A stretch of DNA of 59,933 nucleotides from an uncultured Bacteroidota bacterium (GTDB lineage: Bacteria; Bacteroidota; Rhodothermia; Rhodothermales; Salinibacteraceae), in contig CAJXLV010000019.1 in the NCBI GenBank assembly GCA_913056185.1, forward strand, positions 1-59,933, given 5' to 3'. Under the pieces are notes generated by a model, which did no database searches, was not told the DNA's origin, and worked only from the letters and a program-made list of their open reading frames with translations. The translations under genes were made by a program, and so were the position numbers. This document shows positions 8,402 to 17,418 of this stretch, one piece after another. Each line of letters opens with the position of its first letter. Positions within the stretch are counted from its first letter, which is position 1.

Positions 8402-8448
8402 AAAAACGCCCCTCAGACCGCCGTTCAAAGGCGCTGAGGGGCGTTTTT
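8402..8448. terminator. Rho-independent terminator of tRNA-Leu(CAG), bidirectional
   Basis: A 15-bp perfect stem (AAAAACGCCCCTCAG paired with its complement) encloses a 17-base loop. The A run on one side and T run on the other let it work in both directions. It begins a few bases after the 3' end of the minus-strand tRNA-Leu. Confidence 0.85.
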
Positions 8449-8451
8449 CGT

Positions 8452-8539
8452 TGGTGCCCGAGGAGGGACTCGAACCCACACGGCCATAAAGGCCACGTGA
8501 CCCTGAATCACGCGCGTCTACCAATTCCGCCACTCGGGC
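8452..8539 (-). tRNA. tRNA-Leu (anticodon CAG)
   Basis: Read on the minus strand it begins GCCCGAGTGGCGG and ends CTCGGGC-A-CCA. The seven-base acceptor stem pairs fully, the anticodon loop is TTCAGGG (anticodon CAG, codon CUG), and the variable arm is long as in class II tRNAs. The T arm contains GGTTCGAGTCC. CCA is encoded in the DNA. Its 3' side faces integrase remnants, so this tRNA was probably an integration site. Confidence 0.95.
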
Positions 8540-8771
8540 ATTAGAATGTCAGGCGTACCCAACGTCCGTGGCCCACTGGGATGTTCCTTGAAATTGCTAC
8601 GCACTTCCGGCGTGGGCCCTCCTCCCCACTGCGAGACGCGCTGGTGCCCCTCGCGTCCGCCAGTGCTTGTGCCGAGCGCGGAGAGATGGCTCGCACTCGC
8701 ACCGGGCAATGTTTACGTTGCAATGTGTCGCTTCCTGTCCCACACCCGCTCCCCATTGTATCATGTGTATC

Positions 8772-10841
8772 ATGCGTGTCCCCCGCTCCCTCGCCCTGCT
8801 CGTCCTCGGGCTCCTGCTGAGCCTGCTGGGCACGGCCCCCGCCCAGGCGCAGTACGCCCAGGACTCCCTCGCCTTCGACCTCGACCACGTGTTCGACCTC
8901 GAATACGCCGCCGACCCCCAAATCTCCCCGAGCGGCGACCGCGTGGTGTACGCCCGCACCTTCATGGATACGATGGAGGACCGCCGCACTGCCCGGCTCT
9001 GGATCGTAGACGCGGACGGATCGGACCATCGCCCGATCACGGATCCCGAAACGAATGCCTCCCAGCCCCGGTGGTCGCCCAGCGGCGACCGGGTGGCGTA
9101 CGTAGCCGCAACCGACGACGGCGCCGAACTCTTCGTGCGCTGGATGGACAGCGGACAGACGGCCCGCCTCACCCAACTCGAGAACCCGCCGAGCGGAATC
9201 TCGTGGGGCCCGGACGGCAAACAGATCGCCTTTACGATGTTCGTCGAGGCCTCCGCGCCGTCCTTTGCCGAACTGCCGAGTCCTCCCGACGGGGCCGACT
9301 GGGCGGACCGGCCCGACGTCACTACGCAGACGATCTACCGCCGCGACGGGGGCGGCTACACGGAGCGGGGCCACACTCAGCTCTTTACGGTACCGGCCTC
9401 AGGCGGCACGCCTCGGCAGCTCACCTCAGCCCCGCACGACCATGGCGGCGTGCCCGTATGGACGCCCGATGGCGAGACGCTCCTCCTCAGCGCCAACCGG
9501 CACGAGGACGCCGCCCTCGACCCCCTGAACACCGAGATCTACGCCGTGGACGTATCGAGCGGATCGGTGTCGGCCCTCACCACCCGGGAAGGACCAGACG
9601 GCGACGTGGCGGTGTCTCCGGATGGCTCCACCCTCGCCTACACCGGCTTCGACGACCGGGAGCAGGGCTATCAGGTAACGAAGCTCTACCTGATGGACCG
9701 CGACGGCACCAACGCCCGCGTGCTCACAGAGGACTTTGGGCACGACGTGCAGAACCCCACCTTCACCGCCGGGGGCGAGCGCATCGTCTTCCAGTACGTG
9801 GACGAAGGGTCGACCAAGATCGGCAGCATCACGCTGGACGGCAGTCGGCGGGTGGTCGCCGAACAGGTGGGCGGCACCTCCATCGGGCGCCCCTACACGA
9901 GCGGGTCTTTCAGCCTGGCGGCGAACGGGCGCGTGGCCTACACGCACGCCACCGCGCAGCGGCCGGCCGACGTGGCCGTGGCCCGGGCGGGACAGGATCC
10001 CCGCGTCGTCACGTCTCTCAACGACGACCTCTTCGATCAGATAACACTGGGAAGCGTGGAGGCATTCACCTACACGTCCTCCCACGACGGCAAAACCATT
10101 GAGGGCTGGATTGTAACGCCGCCCACGTTCGACGCGTCGAAGGAATACCCGCTCATTCTCGAAATTCACGGCGGGCCGTTTGCGTCGTACGGCCCCTACT
10201 TCTCCGCGGAGGTGCAGCTCTACGCCGCGGCCGGCTACGTGGTGCTTTACACCAACCCCCGCGGCTCCACCAGCTACGGGCAGGCCTTCGGCAACGCCAT
10301 CCACCACGACTATCCGGGACACGACTACGATGACCTCATGTCCGGCGTAGACGCGGTGCTGGAGCGAGGCTACGTCGATGAGGACCGACTCTACGTGACA
10401 GGGGGCAGCGGGGGCGGCGTGCTCACGGCCTGGATCGTGGGGCACACCGATCGGTTCCGCGCCGCCGTGGCCGCCAAGCCGGTGGTCAACTGGTACAGCT
10501 GGGCCCTCACGGCCGACATGTACCCGTACGGCGTCAAGTACTGGTTTCCGGGCATGCCCTGGAACCACCGCGACCACTACATGGAGCGCTCGCCCATCGC
10601 GCACGTCGACAACGTCACCACGCCCACGATGCTCATGACGGGCACAGAAGACTACCGCACGCCCATGTCGGAGGCGGAGCAGTTTTACCAGGCGCTGAAG
10701 CTGCGGGAGGTGGAGGCGGCCCTCGTGCGCGTCCCCGGTGCCGCCCACGGCATCGCCGCCCGGCCCAGCCAGCTCGCCGCGAAGGCCGCCCACGTGCTGG
10801 AGTGGTTCCGGCGACATGGGGGCCCTGCGTCCGGGAAGTAG
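8772..10841 (+). CDS. Secreted S9 family peptidase (acylaminoacyl-peptidase/prolyl oligopeptidase type)
   Basis: A 689-residue exported serine peptidase. The signal peptide is hydrophobic to about residue 22 with a cut after APAQAQ. A seven-bladed beta-propeller domain follows, with TolB-like repeats such as ISPSGDRVVYAR and WSPSGDRVAYVA. The alpha/beta-hydrolase domain starts near residue 430. Catalytic residues: Ser546 in VTGGSGGGVLT, Asp in MTGTEDYRTPMSEAEQFY, and His in VPGAAHGIAARPSQ. Such enzymes release amino acids or acyl-amino acids from short peptides. The start at 8772 gives a standard signal peptide; an ATG at 8763 is also possible. The next gene, an M1 peptidase, follows 80 bp downstream, so the two may form a peptide-scavenging pair. 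Confidence 0.93.
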   Translation: MRVPRSLALLVLGLLLSLLGTAPAQAQYAQDSLAFDLDHVFDLEYAADPQISPSGDRVVYARTFMDTMEDRRTARLWIVDADGSDHRPITDPETNASQPRWSPSGDRVAYVAATDDGAELFVRWMDSGQTARLTQLENPPSGISWGPDGKQIAFTMFVEASAPSFAELPSPPDGADWADRPDVTTQTIYRRDGGGYTERGHTQLFTVPASGGTPRQLTSAPHDHGGVPVWTPDGETLLLSANRHEDAALDPLNTEIYAVDVSSGSVSALTTREGPDGDVAVSPDGSTLAYTGFDDREQGYQVTKLYLMDRDGTNARVLTEDFGHDVQNPTFTAGGERIVFQYVDEGSTKIGSITLDGSRRVVAEQVGGTSIGRPYTSGSFSLAANGRVAYTHATAQRPADVAVARAGQDPRVVTSLNDDLFDQITLGSVEAFTYTSSHDGKTIEGWIVTPPTFDASKEYPLILEIHGGPFASYGPYFSAEVQLYAAAGYVVLYTNPRGSTSYGQAFGNAIHHDYPGHDYDDLMSGVDAVLERGYVDEDRLYVTGGSGGGVLTAWIVGHTDRFRAAVAAKPVVNWYSWALTADMYPYGVKYWFPGMPWNHRDHYMERSPIAHVDNVTTPTMLMTGTEDYRTPMSEAEQFYQALKLREVEAALVRVPGAAHGIAARPSQLAAKAAHVLEWFRRHGGPASGK

Positions 10842-10921
10842 CCCCTCGTTGCCTGTGGATCTCCCCGGCTCGGCAGCGGTACCTCTTGCGAGCAGCATCT
10901 CCCGCAACTCGACCCTTCGCC

Positions 10922-12883
10922 ATGCATCGCAGCGTCCTCCTCGCCTCCCTCCTGCTTCTCGCCTCACTGGGTCCGGCCGCCGCCCAGCCCGCCGCTTCGT
11001 CCGACACGACGATGCAGCAGCAGCGCCCGCATCCCAACCCCATCACGCCAAGCGAGGAGTTTCAGGCGGCGATTGAGGCCGGCACGCGCACCCGGTCCGG
11101 TGCCCCAGGGCCGAACTACTGGACGAACACCGCCCACTACACCCTGGACGCCACGGTCGCCCCCGCGAGCAACACGCTGCGGGGCCGCGGGACCCTCCGC
11201 TACCACAACAACTCGCCCGATACGCTGCGCCGGGTGGTGCTCCACCTGCGCCAAAACATTCACAAGGAGGGCGCACCGCGCAACCGCCCCGCCGAGGTGA
11301 CGGGCGGCATGACGCTCGACAGCCTGCGCATCCGGGGGCGGGCGCCGCTGCAGGAAATCCAGTCGCGCCGCCAGCTGCAGCGCCTGGGGCAGGGCTATCA
11401 GGTAAGCGACACGCGACTGGTCGTCGCCCTCCCGGCCCCCCTGGCGCCCAATGACAGCATCACCCTGGAGATGGGATGGCACTTCCGCATTCCGGGGGCA
11501 GAGAACTTTCGGATGGGGCAGGACGGGGAGGTATACTACCTCGGCTACTGGTACCCGCAAATGGCCGTCTACGACGACGTGCACGGCTGGCGGGCGCAGC
11601 CCTACCTGGGCGACGGCGAGTTTTACATGGGCTACGCCGACTACGACGTGTCCGTGACCGTGCCGGAGGGCTGGCTGGTGGGCGCCACCGGAACGCTCCA
11701 GAATCCGGAGGCGGTCCTTACCGACTCCGCCCACGCCCGCCTGCGCCGCGCCCGCCAGTCGGAGAACACGGTCGTCTCTGTCGTGGACAGCACGGAGCGG
11801 GGCGTCGGGGCGGCCACCGTCGCGGCCCCCGCGGGCGACAGCACGCTCACCTGGCGCTTCTCCGCAGAGCGCGTGCGGGACGTTGCGTTCGGAACGTCGG
11901 ACGACTTCGTGTGGGACGCGACCGCCGCCCAGACCGGCGAGGGCACCGCCGCCATCCATGCCTTCTACCGCCCCGAGGAACGCCTGTGGGCACGCTCGGC
12001 CGAGTTTGCGCGGTTCTCCATCGAGCACCTGTCGGACATGCTCGTGCCGTACCCCTACCCGCACATGACAACGGTGGAGGGGCCGATCGGCGGCGGCATG
12101 GAGTACCCCATGATTACGCTCATCGGGCAGTACGACGCCCCCGAGGGACTCTTCGGCGTCACCTACCATGAGATCAGCCACATGTGGTTTCCGATGCTCG
12201 TGGGGACCGACGAGAAGACGTACGCCTGGTTCGACGAGGGCACCACCACGTTCAACGAAACGGAGGGCCGCGCCGACTTCTTCCCCGACAACACGCCGTG
12301 GGCACCGTCGGAGCACTACTACTACCGCCTGGCCCGCACCACCGAGACGCCCTCCATGCGTCACGCCGACCGCTACCCCGTGGACGCCCCCGACCGCTAC
12401 GTCGCGTCGTACGACAAGCCGGGCGTGATGCTGTACGCCCTGGAGGCGATTCTCGGAGAGGAGACCTTCTTCGAGGCCTACCAGACGTTTGCCGAGCGCT
12501 GGGCCTACAAGCACCCCACGCCCCACGATTTCTTCAACACTTTCGAAGAGGTGGCGGGGCGCGAGCTGGACTGGTTCTGGCGCGGCGCGCTGTACAAGAC
12601 GTGGACCCTGGACCAGGCGGTCGCCTCCGTGCGCTCAACGAGCGACGGCGTGACGGTGACCGTCGACGACGAGGGCCGCCTGCCGATGCCGGTGCTCCTG
12701 ACCGCCACCTACGACGACGGGCGGACGGTGGAGCGTCGCGTGGGGGTGGAGCCCTGGCTCAACGGCTCCCGGTCGGTCACGATCACGCTCCCGGCGGGCC
12801 CCGTCACCCGCGTTCAGATCGACCCGGAAAAGCGACTCCCGGACCTCGACCGCACGGACAACACCTGGACGGCCGAGGAGTAA
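10922..12883 (+). CDS. Secreted M1 family zinc metallopeptidase
   Basis: A 653-residue aminopeptidase N-like protein. The signal peptide (MHRSVLLASLLLLASL) ends near AAAQ. The N-terminal beta domain is followed by the GGMEYPMITL substrate-recognition motif, which is the GxMEN motif with Tyr in place of Asn. The zinc site is HEISH at residues 416-420 with the third ligand Glu in WFDEGTTTFNE. The start at 10922 is set by the signal peptide. It follows the S9 peptidase at 80 bp on the same strand, so co-transcription is likely. GGMEY variants are common in the Bacteroidota M1 branch, so activity is probably kept but substrate preference is uncertain. Confidence 0.93.
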   Translation: MHRSVLLASLLLLASLGPAAAQPAASSDTTMQQQRPHPNPITPSEEFQAAIEAGTRTRSGAPGPNYWTNTAHYTLDATVAPASNTLRGRGTLRYHNNSPDTLRRVVLHLRQNIHKEGAPRNRPAEVTGGMTLDSLRIRGRAPLQEIQSRRQLQRLGQGYQVSDTRLVVALPAPLAPNDSITLEMGWHFRIPGAENFRMGQDGEVYYLGYWYPQMAVYDDVHGWRAQPYLGDGEFYMGYADYDVSVTVPEGWLVGATGTLQNPEAVLTDSAHARLRRARQSENTVVSVVDSTERGVGAATVAAPAGDSTLTWRFSAERVRDVAFGTSDDFVWDATAAQTGEGTAAIHAFYRPEERLWARSAEFARFSIEHLSDMLVPYPYPHMTTVEGPIGGGMEYPMITLIGQYDAPEGLFGVTYHEISHMWFPMLVGTDEKTYAWFDEGTTTFNETEGRADFFPDNTPWAPSEHYYYRLARTTETPSMRHADRYPVDAPDRYVASYDKPGVMLYALEAILGEETFFEAYQTFAERWAYKHPTPHDFFNTFEEVAGRELDWFWRGALYKTWTLDQAVASVRSTSDGVTVTVDDEGRLPMPVLLTATYDDGRTVERRVGVEPWLNGSRSVTITLPAGPVTRVQIDPEKRLPDLDRTDNTWTAEE

Positions 12884-13118
12884 CCTCCGGTGAAAAGAAC
12901 GTCAATCCCTTCGCACGGGCGTGCCTGACCGCCACAGTCGGGGGAGTGGACAAAACCGCTCGGAACTTCCCTGAATGTCGTGTTGTTTTCCGGAAGTACG
13001 AATCGAAATTGGGAGCCCTTGAACACGCCCTGATCCCTCGACATCTCAACGAGGAAGCACGCGGGTTCGGGTTCGGCCCGGACTGTTGGTTGATAGGGAC
13101 AACGTACACAACACACAT

Positions 13119-13190
13119 TCCTCGGTAGCTCAACGGTAGAGCATGCGGCTGTTAACCGCAGGGCTGCTGGTTCGAATCCAGCCCGGGGAG
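13119..13190 (+). tRNA. tRNA-Asn (anticodon GTT)
   Basis: Begins TCCTCGGTAGCTC and ends CCGGGGA-G. The anticodon loop is CTGTTAA and the T arm contains GGTTCGAATCC. The discriminator is G, as in bacterial tRNA-Asn. CCA is not encoded; CAC follows. In the 235 bp between the M1 peptidase gene and this tRNA I see no gene. Confidence 0.95.
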
Positions 13191-13196
13191 CACAGC

Positions 13197-13230
13197 AAGC
13201 CCGACCGAGAAATCGGTCGGGCTTCTTCTT
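13197..13230 (+). terminator. Rho-independent terminator of tRNA-Asn
   Basis: A 12-bp perfect stem (AAGCCCGACCGA and complement) closed by a GAAA tetraloop, followed by TCTTCTTTT, six bases after the tRNA. Confidence 0.93.
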
Positions 13231-13353
13231 TTGGGTCTACGAGCAAGGACAGGGCCGTAACGATTCGCGAATATGCATCGCGCCGGATGAACCACGCGCA
13301 TGCTGGCGAATTGAGGGATGCACGCGTACTTCTCCCCATCCTCCCTCCCCCCT

Positions 13354-14118
13354 ATGGCCTCTTCCCACAACGCACCGGTCTACGTCCTTCTCGGCGCCAC
13401 CGGCGGCATCGGGACCGCCGTGGCCCACCGCCTCGCGGACGACGGCGCGACGCTCATCCTTGGCGCCCGCACCGAACGCGAGGTCGACGATCTGGCTGCC
13501 GCGACCGGTGGCGACGCGATGCCTCTCGATGCAACCGACTTCAGCCAGGTGCAGGACGCGGTCTCCCACGCCACCGACACCTACGGCCGCCTCGACGGAG
13601 TGGTAAACTTCGTGGGCTCTATTCTCCTGAAGCCCGCGCACCTGACCAGCGTCGACGAATACCGGGAACAGGTCAAAAAGAATCTCGACACGGCCTTCAA
13701 CACCGTGAAGGCGGGCGCACGCCCCATGATGCGGGAGGGCGGCTCCATCGTGCTCATGACATCCGCCGTCTCGCGCACCGGCCTCAAGAACCACGAGGCC
13801 ATTGCCGCGGCCAAAGGGGGCGTGACGGGCCTCATGCGGGCCGCAGCGGCGACGTACGCCGGACGGGGCGTGCGTGTGAATGCCGTGGCGCCGGGCCTCG
13901 TGGGCGGCGAGGGCGAGCACAAGAGCAAAATGTCGGCCCAAATCTTGAGCTCCGAGGCGGGCCGCAAGCAGTCGGAGAAGATGCACGCCCTGGGGCGCGT
14001 GGGCACGCCGGAGGACGTGGCGCCGGCGGTCACCTGGCTTCTCGACCCCGAAACCGACTGGGTGACCGGGCAGGTCATCGGCGTTGACGGCGGGCTGGGA
14101 ACCGTTCGCACGGGGTAA
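13354..14118 (+). CDS. SDR family oxidoreductase lacking the catalytic tyrosine
   Basis: A 254-residue classical short-chain dehydrogenase/reductase. The cofactor motif is LLGATGGIGTAVAHRLADD near residues 10-28, then VVNFVGS (the NNAG-like segment), VLMTSAVS with the conserved Ser, and VNAVAPGLVGG. At the YxxxK position the sequence reads IAAAK: Ile150 stands where Tyr should be and Lys154 is kept. Either this belongs to a branch that uses another residue or its chemistry differs from ordinary SDRs. The ATG at 13354 is preferred over the one at 13318 because the Rossmann fold starts soon after it. The substrate is unknown. It precedes the photolyase by 164 bp on the same strand. Confidence 0.88.
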   Translation: MASSHNAPVYVLLGATGGIGTAVAHRLADDGATLILGARTEREVDDLAAATGGDAMPLDATDFSQVQDAVSHATDTYGRLDGVVNFVGSILLKPAHLTSVDEYREQVKKNLDTAFNTVKAGARPMMREGGSIVLMTSAVSRTGLKNHEAIAAAKGGVTGLMRAAAATYAGRGVRVNAVAPGLVGGEGEHKSKMSAQILSSEAGRKQSEKMHALGRVGTPEDVAPAVTWLLDPETDWVTGQVIGVDGGLGTVRTG

Positions 14119-14282
14119 CGGAGGAACGGGGGATGCGGAGGAGGAAAGGGACGCGGTGAGGGCGGGCGCCGGGACGAACGGGCCACTTTCCTCGTGCCTG
14201 CATGCCTTCGCCTCTCCGCTCCCGCCTCTGCCCTCGGCATCTTGCTGCCCACAATTTTTCTCGGCGCTCCCCGCCCCTGCCC

Positions 14283-15827
14283 ATGCGCACCCTTCTTCTT
14301 GTACTCCGCGATCAGCTCAGCCGCGACGCGGCGGTGTTTGAGGCCCTCGACCCGGCCCGCGACGCCGTGGCAATGACGGAAGCGGACGTGCACCGCACCC
14401 GCTACTCAGACCACAAGCAGCAGCTGGCCCTGGGCTGGGCCGCCATGCGCCACTTTCGCGACGACCTCCGCGAGCGGGGCTGGACGGTGCACTACCAGCC
14501 GATGTCCGCCGATCCTGGGGCCGACGACGCGCCGGACTACCTGCGGCGGCAAATTGAAGCGCACGCGCCCGAGCGGGTGTGCGTGACGGAGCCGGGGCGC
14601 TACGACCTGCTGCGGGCGATCGAGACGGTCTGCGACGAGGCCGGGGTGCCGCTGGAGGTGCACGCCGACGATCATTTTCTGGCTACGCACCGCACCTTCG
14701 AGCAGTGGGCCGAGGGGCGCAAGGAGCTGACGCTGGAATACTTCTACCGCGAGCAGCGCCGCGCGTACGACGTGCTCGTCACCGACGACGGCGATCCTGT
14801 GGGCGGCGCGTGGAATTTTGACGACGACAACCAGGAGAGCTTCGGCGCGGACGGGCCGGGCATGATTCCAGAGGGGCCCTCGTTCGAGCGCGACGGCGTG
14901 ACGGAGGACGTGCTTGCCCTCGTCCGCACCGCGTGTGCCGACGCCCCGGGCGCACTGGACGACTTTCGCTGGCCGGTGACGCCCGCCCAGGCCGAGGCGG
15001 CGCTCGACGACTTCATCGCGCATCGCCTGCCGACCTTCGGCACCTACCAGGACGCGATGTGGACCGGGCGCCCGTTCCTCTACCACTCACGTCTGTCGGC
15101 CGCCTTCAACCTGAAGCTGCTTGACCCGCTGGACGCCGTGGAGCGGGCCGCACAGGCCTACCACGACGGCCACGCTCCCCTCAACGCGGTAGAGGGCTTT
15201 GTGCGGCAGATCCTGGGCTGGCGCGAGTTTGTGCGGGGCGTATACTGGCTCCACGCGCCGGAGTATACGGACCGCAATGCGCTCGATGCCACCGAAGACC
15301 TGCCCGACTTTTACTGGACCGGCGATACGGACATGCGGTGCCTGAGCGAATGCATCGGGCAGGTCCGCGAGCACGGGTATGCCCACCACATCCCGCGCCT
15401 CATGGTGATGGGCCTCTTCGGGCTGCTCTACGGCATCGACCCGCAGCAGATGAACGACTGGCACGAGGCAATGTACATCGACGCCTGGGAGTGGGTCTCG
15501 TCGCCCAACATGATCGGCATGGCGCTCTATGCCGACGGCGGCGTGGTAGGCACCAAGCCGTACACGGCCTCCGGGAAGTACATCAACCGGATGAGCAACT
15601 ACTGCTCGCACTGCCGCTACGACCCGGACGCCGCGACTGGCGAGGACGCCTGCCCGTTCACGTCGCTCTACTGGAACTTTCTGGACCGCCACCAGGAGCG
15701 CCTCTCGAGCAACCGGCGCATGAATTTTCAGCTCGCCAACGTGCGCCGGAAGTCCGATGAGGACCTCCAGGCCATTGCGGAGCGGGTGGAGACGGTGCGG
15801 GCAATGACGGAGGCGGGAACCATTTAA
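14283..15827 (+). CDS. phrB: FeS-containing cryptochrome/photolyase (prokaryotic (6-4) photolyase type)
   Basis: A 514-residue member of the FeS-BCP branch of the photolyase family, which repairs (6-4) photoproducts in DNA with blue light using FAD, a lumazine-type antenna and a 4Fe-4S cluster. It starts MRTLLLVLRDQLS, as this branch does. Cysteines for the cluster are visible: one in MRCLSECIGQ and three in YCSHCRYDPDAATGEDACPF. The active-site stretch YAHHIPRLMVMG and the FAD-binding stretch EWVSSPNMIGMALYADGG are present. The start at 14283 removes an Arg-rich extension. This repair function fits life under strong sunlight in salterns. Confidence 0.93.
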   Translation: MRTLLLVLRDQLSRDAAVFEALDPARDAVAMTEADVHRTRYSDHKQQLALGWAAMRHFRDDLRERGWTVHYQPMSADPGADDAPDYLRRQIEAHAPERVCVTEPGRYDLLRAIETVCDEAGVPLEVHADDHFLATHRTFEQWAEGRKELTLEYFYREQRRAYDVLVTDDGDPVGGAWNFDDDNQESFGADGPGMIPEGPSFERDGVTEDVLALVRTACADAPGALDDFRWPVTPAQAEAALDDFIAHRLPTFGTYQDAMWTGRPFLYHSRLSAAFNLKLLDPLDAVERAAQAYHDGHAPLNAVEGFVRQILGWREFVRGVYWLHAPEYTDRNALDATEDLPDFYWTGDTDMRCLSECIGQVREHGYAHHIPRLMVMGLFGLLYGIDPQQMNDWHEAMYIDAWEWVSSPNMIGMALYADGGVVGTKPYTASGKYINRMSNYCSHCRYDPDAATGEDACPFTSLYWNFLDRHQERLSSNRRMNFQLANVRRKSDEDLQAIAERVETVRAMTEAGTI

Positions 15828-16044
15828 CGTCTTCGTCTGACGCCTCCTCCGGCGGCCTCTTGTCTGTCCCCTCGGCGGGGAGCCCGATCAGAGCCGCATG
15901 TGTGGCTCTGGAAGCGGAGGAAGTGCAGGCGCCCGGGGCGCAAACCGACGGAGCGGGGCAGGGCGACCAAGGCCCCGAGAGGCATCCACGCGGCACTCCG
16001 CCGCCCCCTCACGGAGGCCTCTTCAGGGCACAAGCGCACTCGAT
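15828..16044. other. Intergenic stretch before decayed genes
   Basis: I see no convincing gene, RNA or repeat here. Only Arg/Pro-rich chance frames cover it. It leads into the decayed region 16045-17215. Confidence 0.5.
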
Positions 16045-16379
16045 CGCTCCTCCTGCGTTGCGGACCGCGGGAAGGGCGGCGTGCCCGACACGTCTGGCCC
16101 GCGAAGCTCGACGGGCGCGCCGGCCTCCCGTGAGGCAAGGCGGAACCGAGCGGTCCGGAGGGGCGTCGGCCCCGCGTCCTGCGGCGCGCTGGTCGACGAC
16201 GGGATCGTGACCATTTCGGTCTCAACGCCGGCGCCGGTCACCGTCACGACCCCAATGCCGTGCGCACTGCTGTCTACATACCGGAGGTGCGAATTGTGCG
16301 CCGGGTTGGCGGCCTGGAGGCCCTGAGCGGCATCGCCCGTGTTCGCTGCGGTCACGGACGCCCGTGTCCCATGAGGTCC
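16045..16379 (-). pseudogene. PhoD-like alkaline phosphatase, C-terminal fragment
   Basis: About 110 residues in one minus-strand frame fit the C-terminus of PhoD-type phosphatases: AANPAHNSHLRYVDSSAHGI (compare the family's ANPHIRY...HGYG), then GVVTVTGAGVETEMVTIP and an ending segment. The metal-binding N-terminal domain is absent and the frame upstream is unrelated noise. It is thus a gene fragment. The assignment rests on pattern memory of the family, so confidence is moderate. Confidence 0.5.
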
Positions 16380-16659
16380 CGAGAAAGGTGTGGCGGGACG
16401 TGGACATGGCGGTGGGCAATCGAGGAGGAAGCAATGCAGAAAGCCGGCGCACCCCATCGGGGCGTGAGCGGCCCCAGGCCCCTCCGGCACGCCGAACGCC
16501 GTTCTCGTCCTCCTCGTCAGAAGCCGTTTGGTGGATGGATATTCAGCCAACACGAGCGAAGCGACGGACGAGCCCTGCGAGCAAACACGGCGGGCGATGT
16601 GCACGAACGAGGCCCAAACGAGCCCTGCAGCGGCGCTACCGGGCGAGTGCAGAACCCGT

Positions 16660-17215
16660 TCTGCGCTGGGAACGCAGTGACCGAGTAGTCCCAGGGCTGC
16701 ACAAGATCCGCGAAGTCGTGGGCCATAGTCAGTCCGCCAAAAAGCCTCTCAAAGGTGGCGTCGATGTAGCTGTAGTTGCCAAACACGGACACGCCGGAGA
16801 AGAGTGCGCCGCGAACCGCCGTTTCGAACCCGAGTGCAGTCGCGGCGCCCGAGTCCCGCGTTTCCGTAACGAACTCTCCGTCCTGCAGCGCCATCACGCT
16901 CGTCTGGAAGTTGCTGTAGTCGCAGTAGAAGCCGTTCGCCTCGTACTCGAGCTGCTCGTTGAACGCTCGCCTTTTGACGCCCGTCTCACAGCTCCAGACG
17001 ATCTCTGCGTTCAAGATCGTGCTCCCGTCCGCGTCCATATTGATGACATTCCGGTGACGACCGCGGGAGACACTGGCGAAGACGTTCGTTTCGTCGGTGA
17101 GCGAATAATCGGCCACGAAGCGACCGACCGCCGAGGTGAACTGCTCACTCTCGGAGAGCCGTCCGTTGGTCGGCGGGAAGAGGTTGTTGGGGGAGGCACC
17201 CAGCATGAAGCCGAT
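16660..17215 (-). pseudogene. TonB-dependent receptor, beta-barrel fragment
   Basis: About 185 residues resemble the C-terminal barrel of Bacteroidota TonB-dependent receptors: ASPNNLFPPTNGRLSESEQF, then DYSLTDETNVFASVSRGR, NAEIVWSCETGVKR, EANGFYCDYSNFQTSV, ALGFETAVRG and VFGNYSYIDATF. The homology stops after FERLFGG, short of the last strands and terminal aromatic residue, and upstream there is no plug domain or TonB box. Both ends are missing, so the gene is dead. It lies just upstream, in transcription sense, of the PhoD-like fragment, suggesting a lost phosphate- or nutrient-scavenging locus. Confidence 0.75.
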
Positions 17216-17418
17216 CCGCCCCGGCCTCCCTGGTCGGTGCATCCACGGCTGCCTCGCCGGTGCGACGCAGGGACGGCAAGCTGATGGGGGACCGAGGGCG
17301 GCTGCCCTGCCGGAACCTGGGCCGGCCCTCCCAAGTGTGGGGCGCACCGCCTAAGCCCCTGTCTGCCAACCGCAGGCGGCGGCGCGTCGTCCGCCCCTGA
17401 GCCTCCCCCACCAGACGC

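Noticed and set aside
9426..12526. Two minus frames over 500 codons across the peptidase genes
   Set aside because: They lie exactly opposite the S9 and M1 genes, whose motifs are complete.
14283..15827. Photolyase as ordinary CPD photolyase
   Set aside because: The Cys cluster and N-terminus fit the FeS-BCP branch instead.
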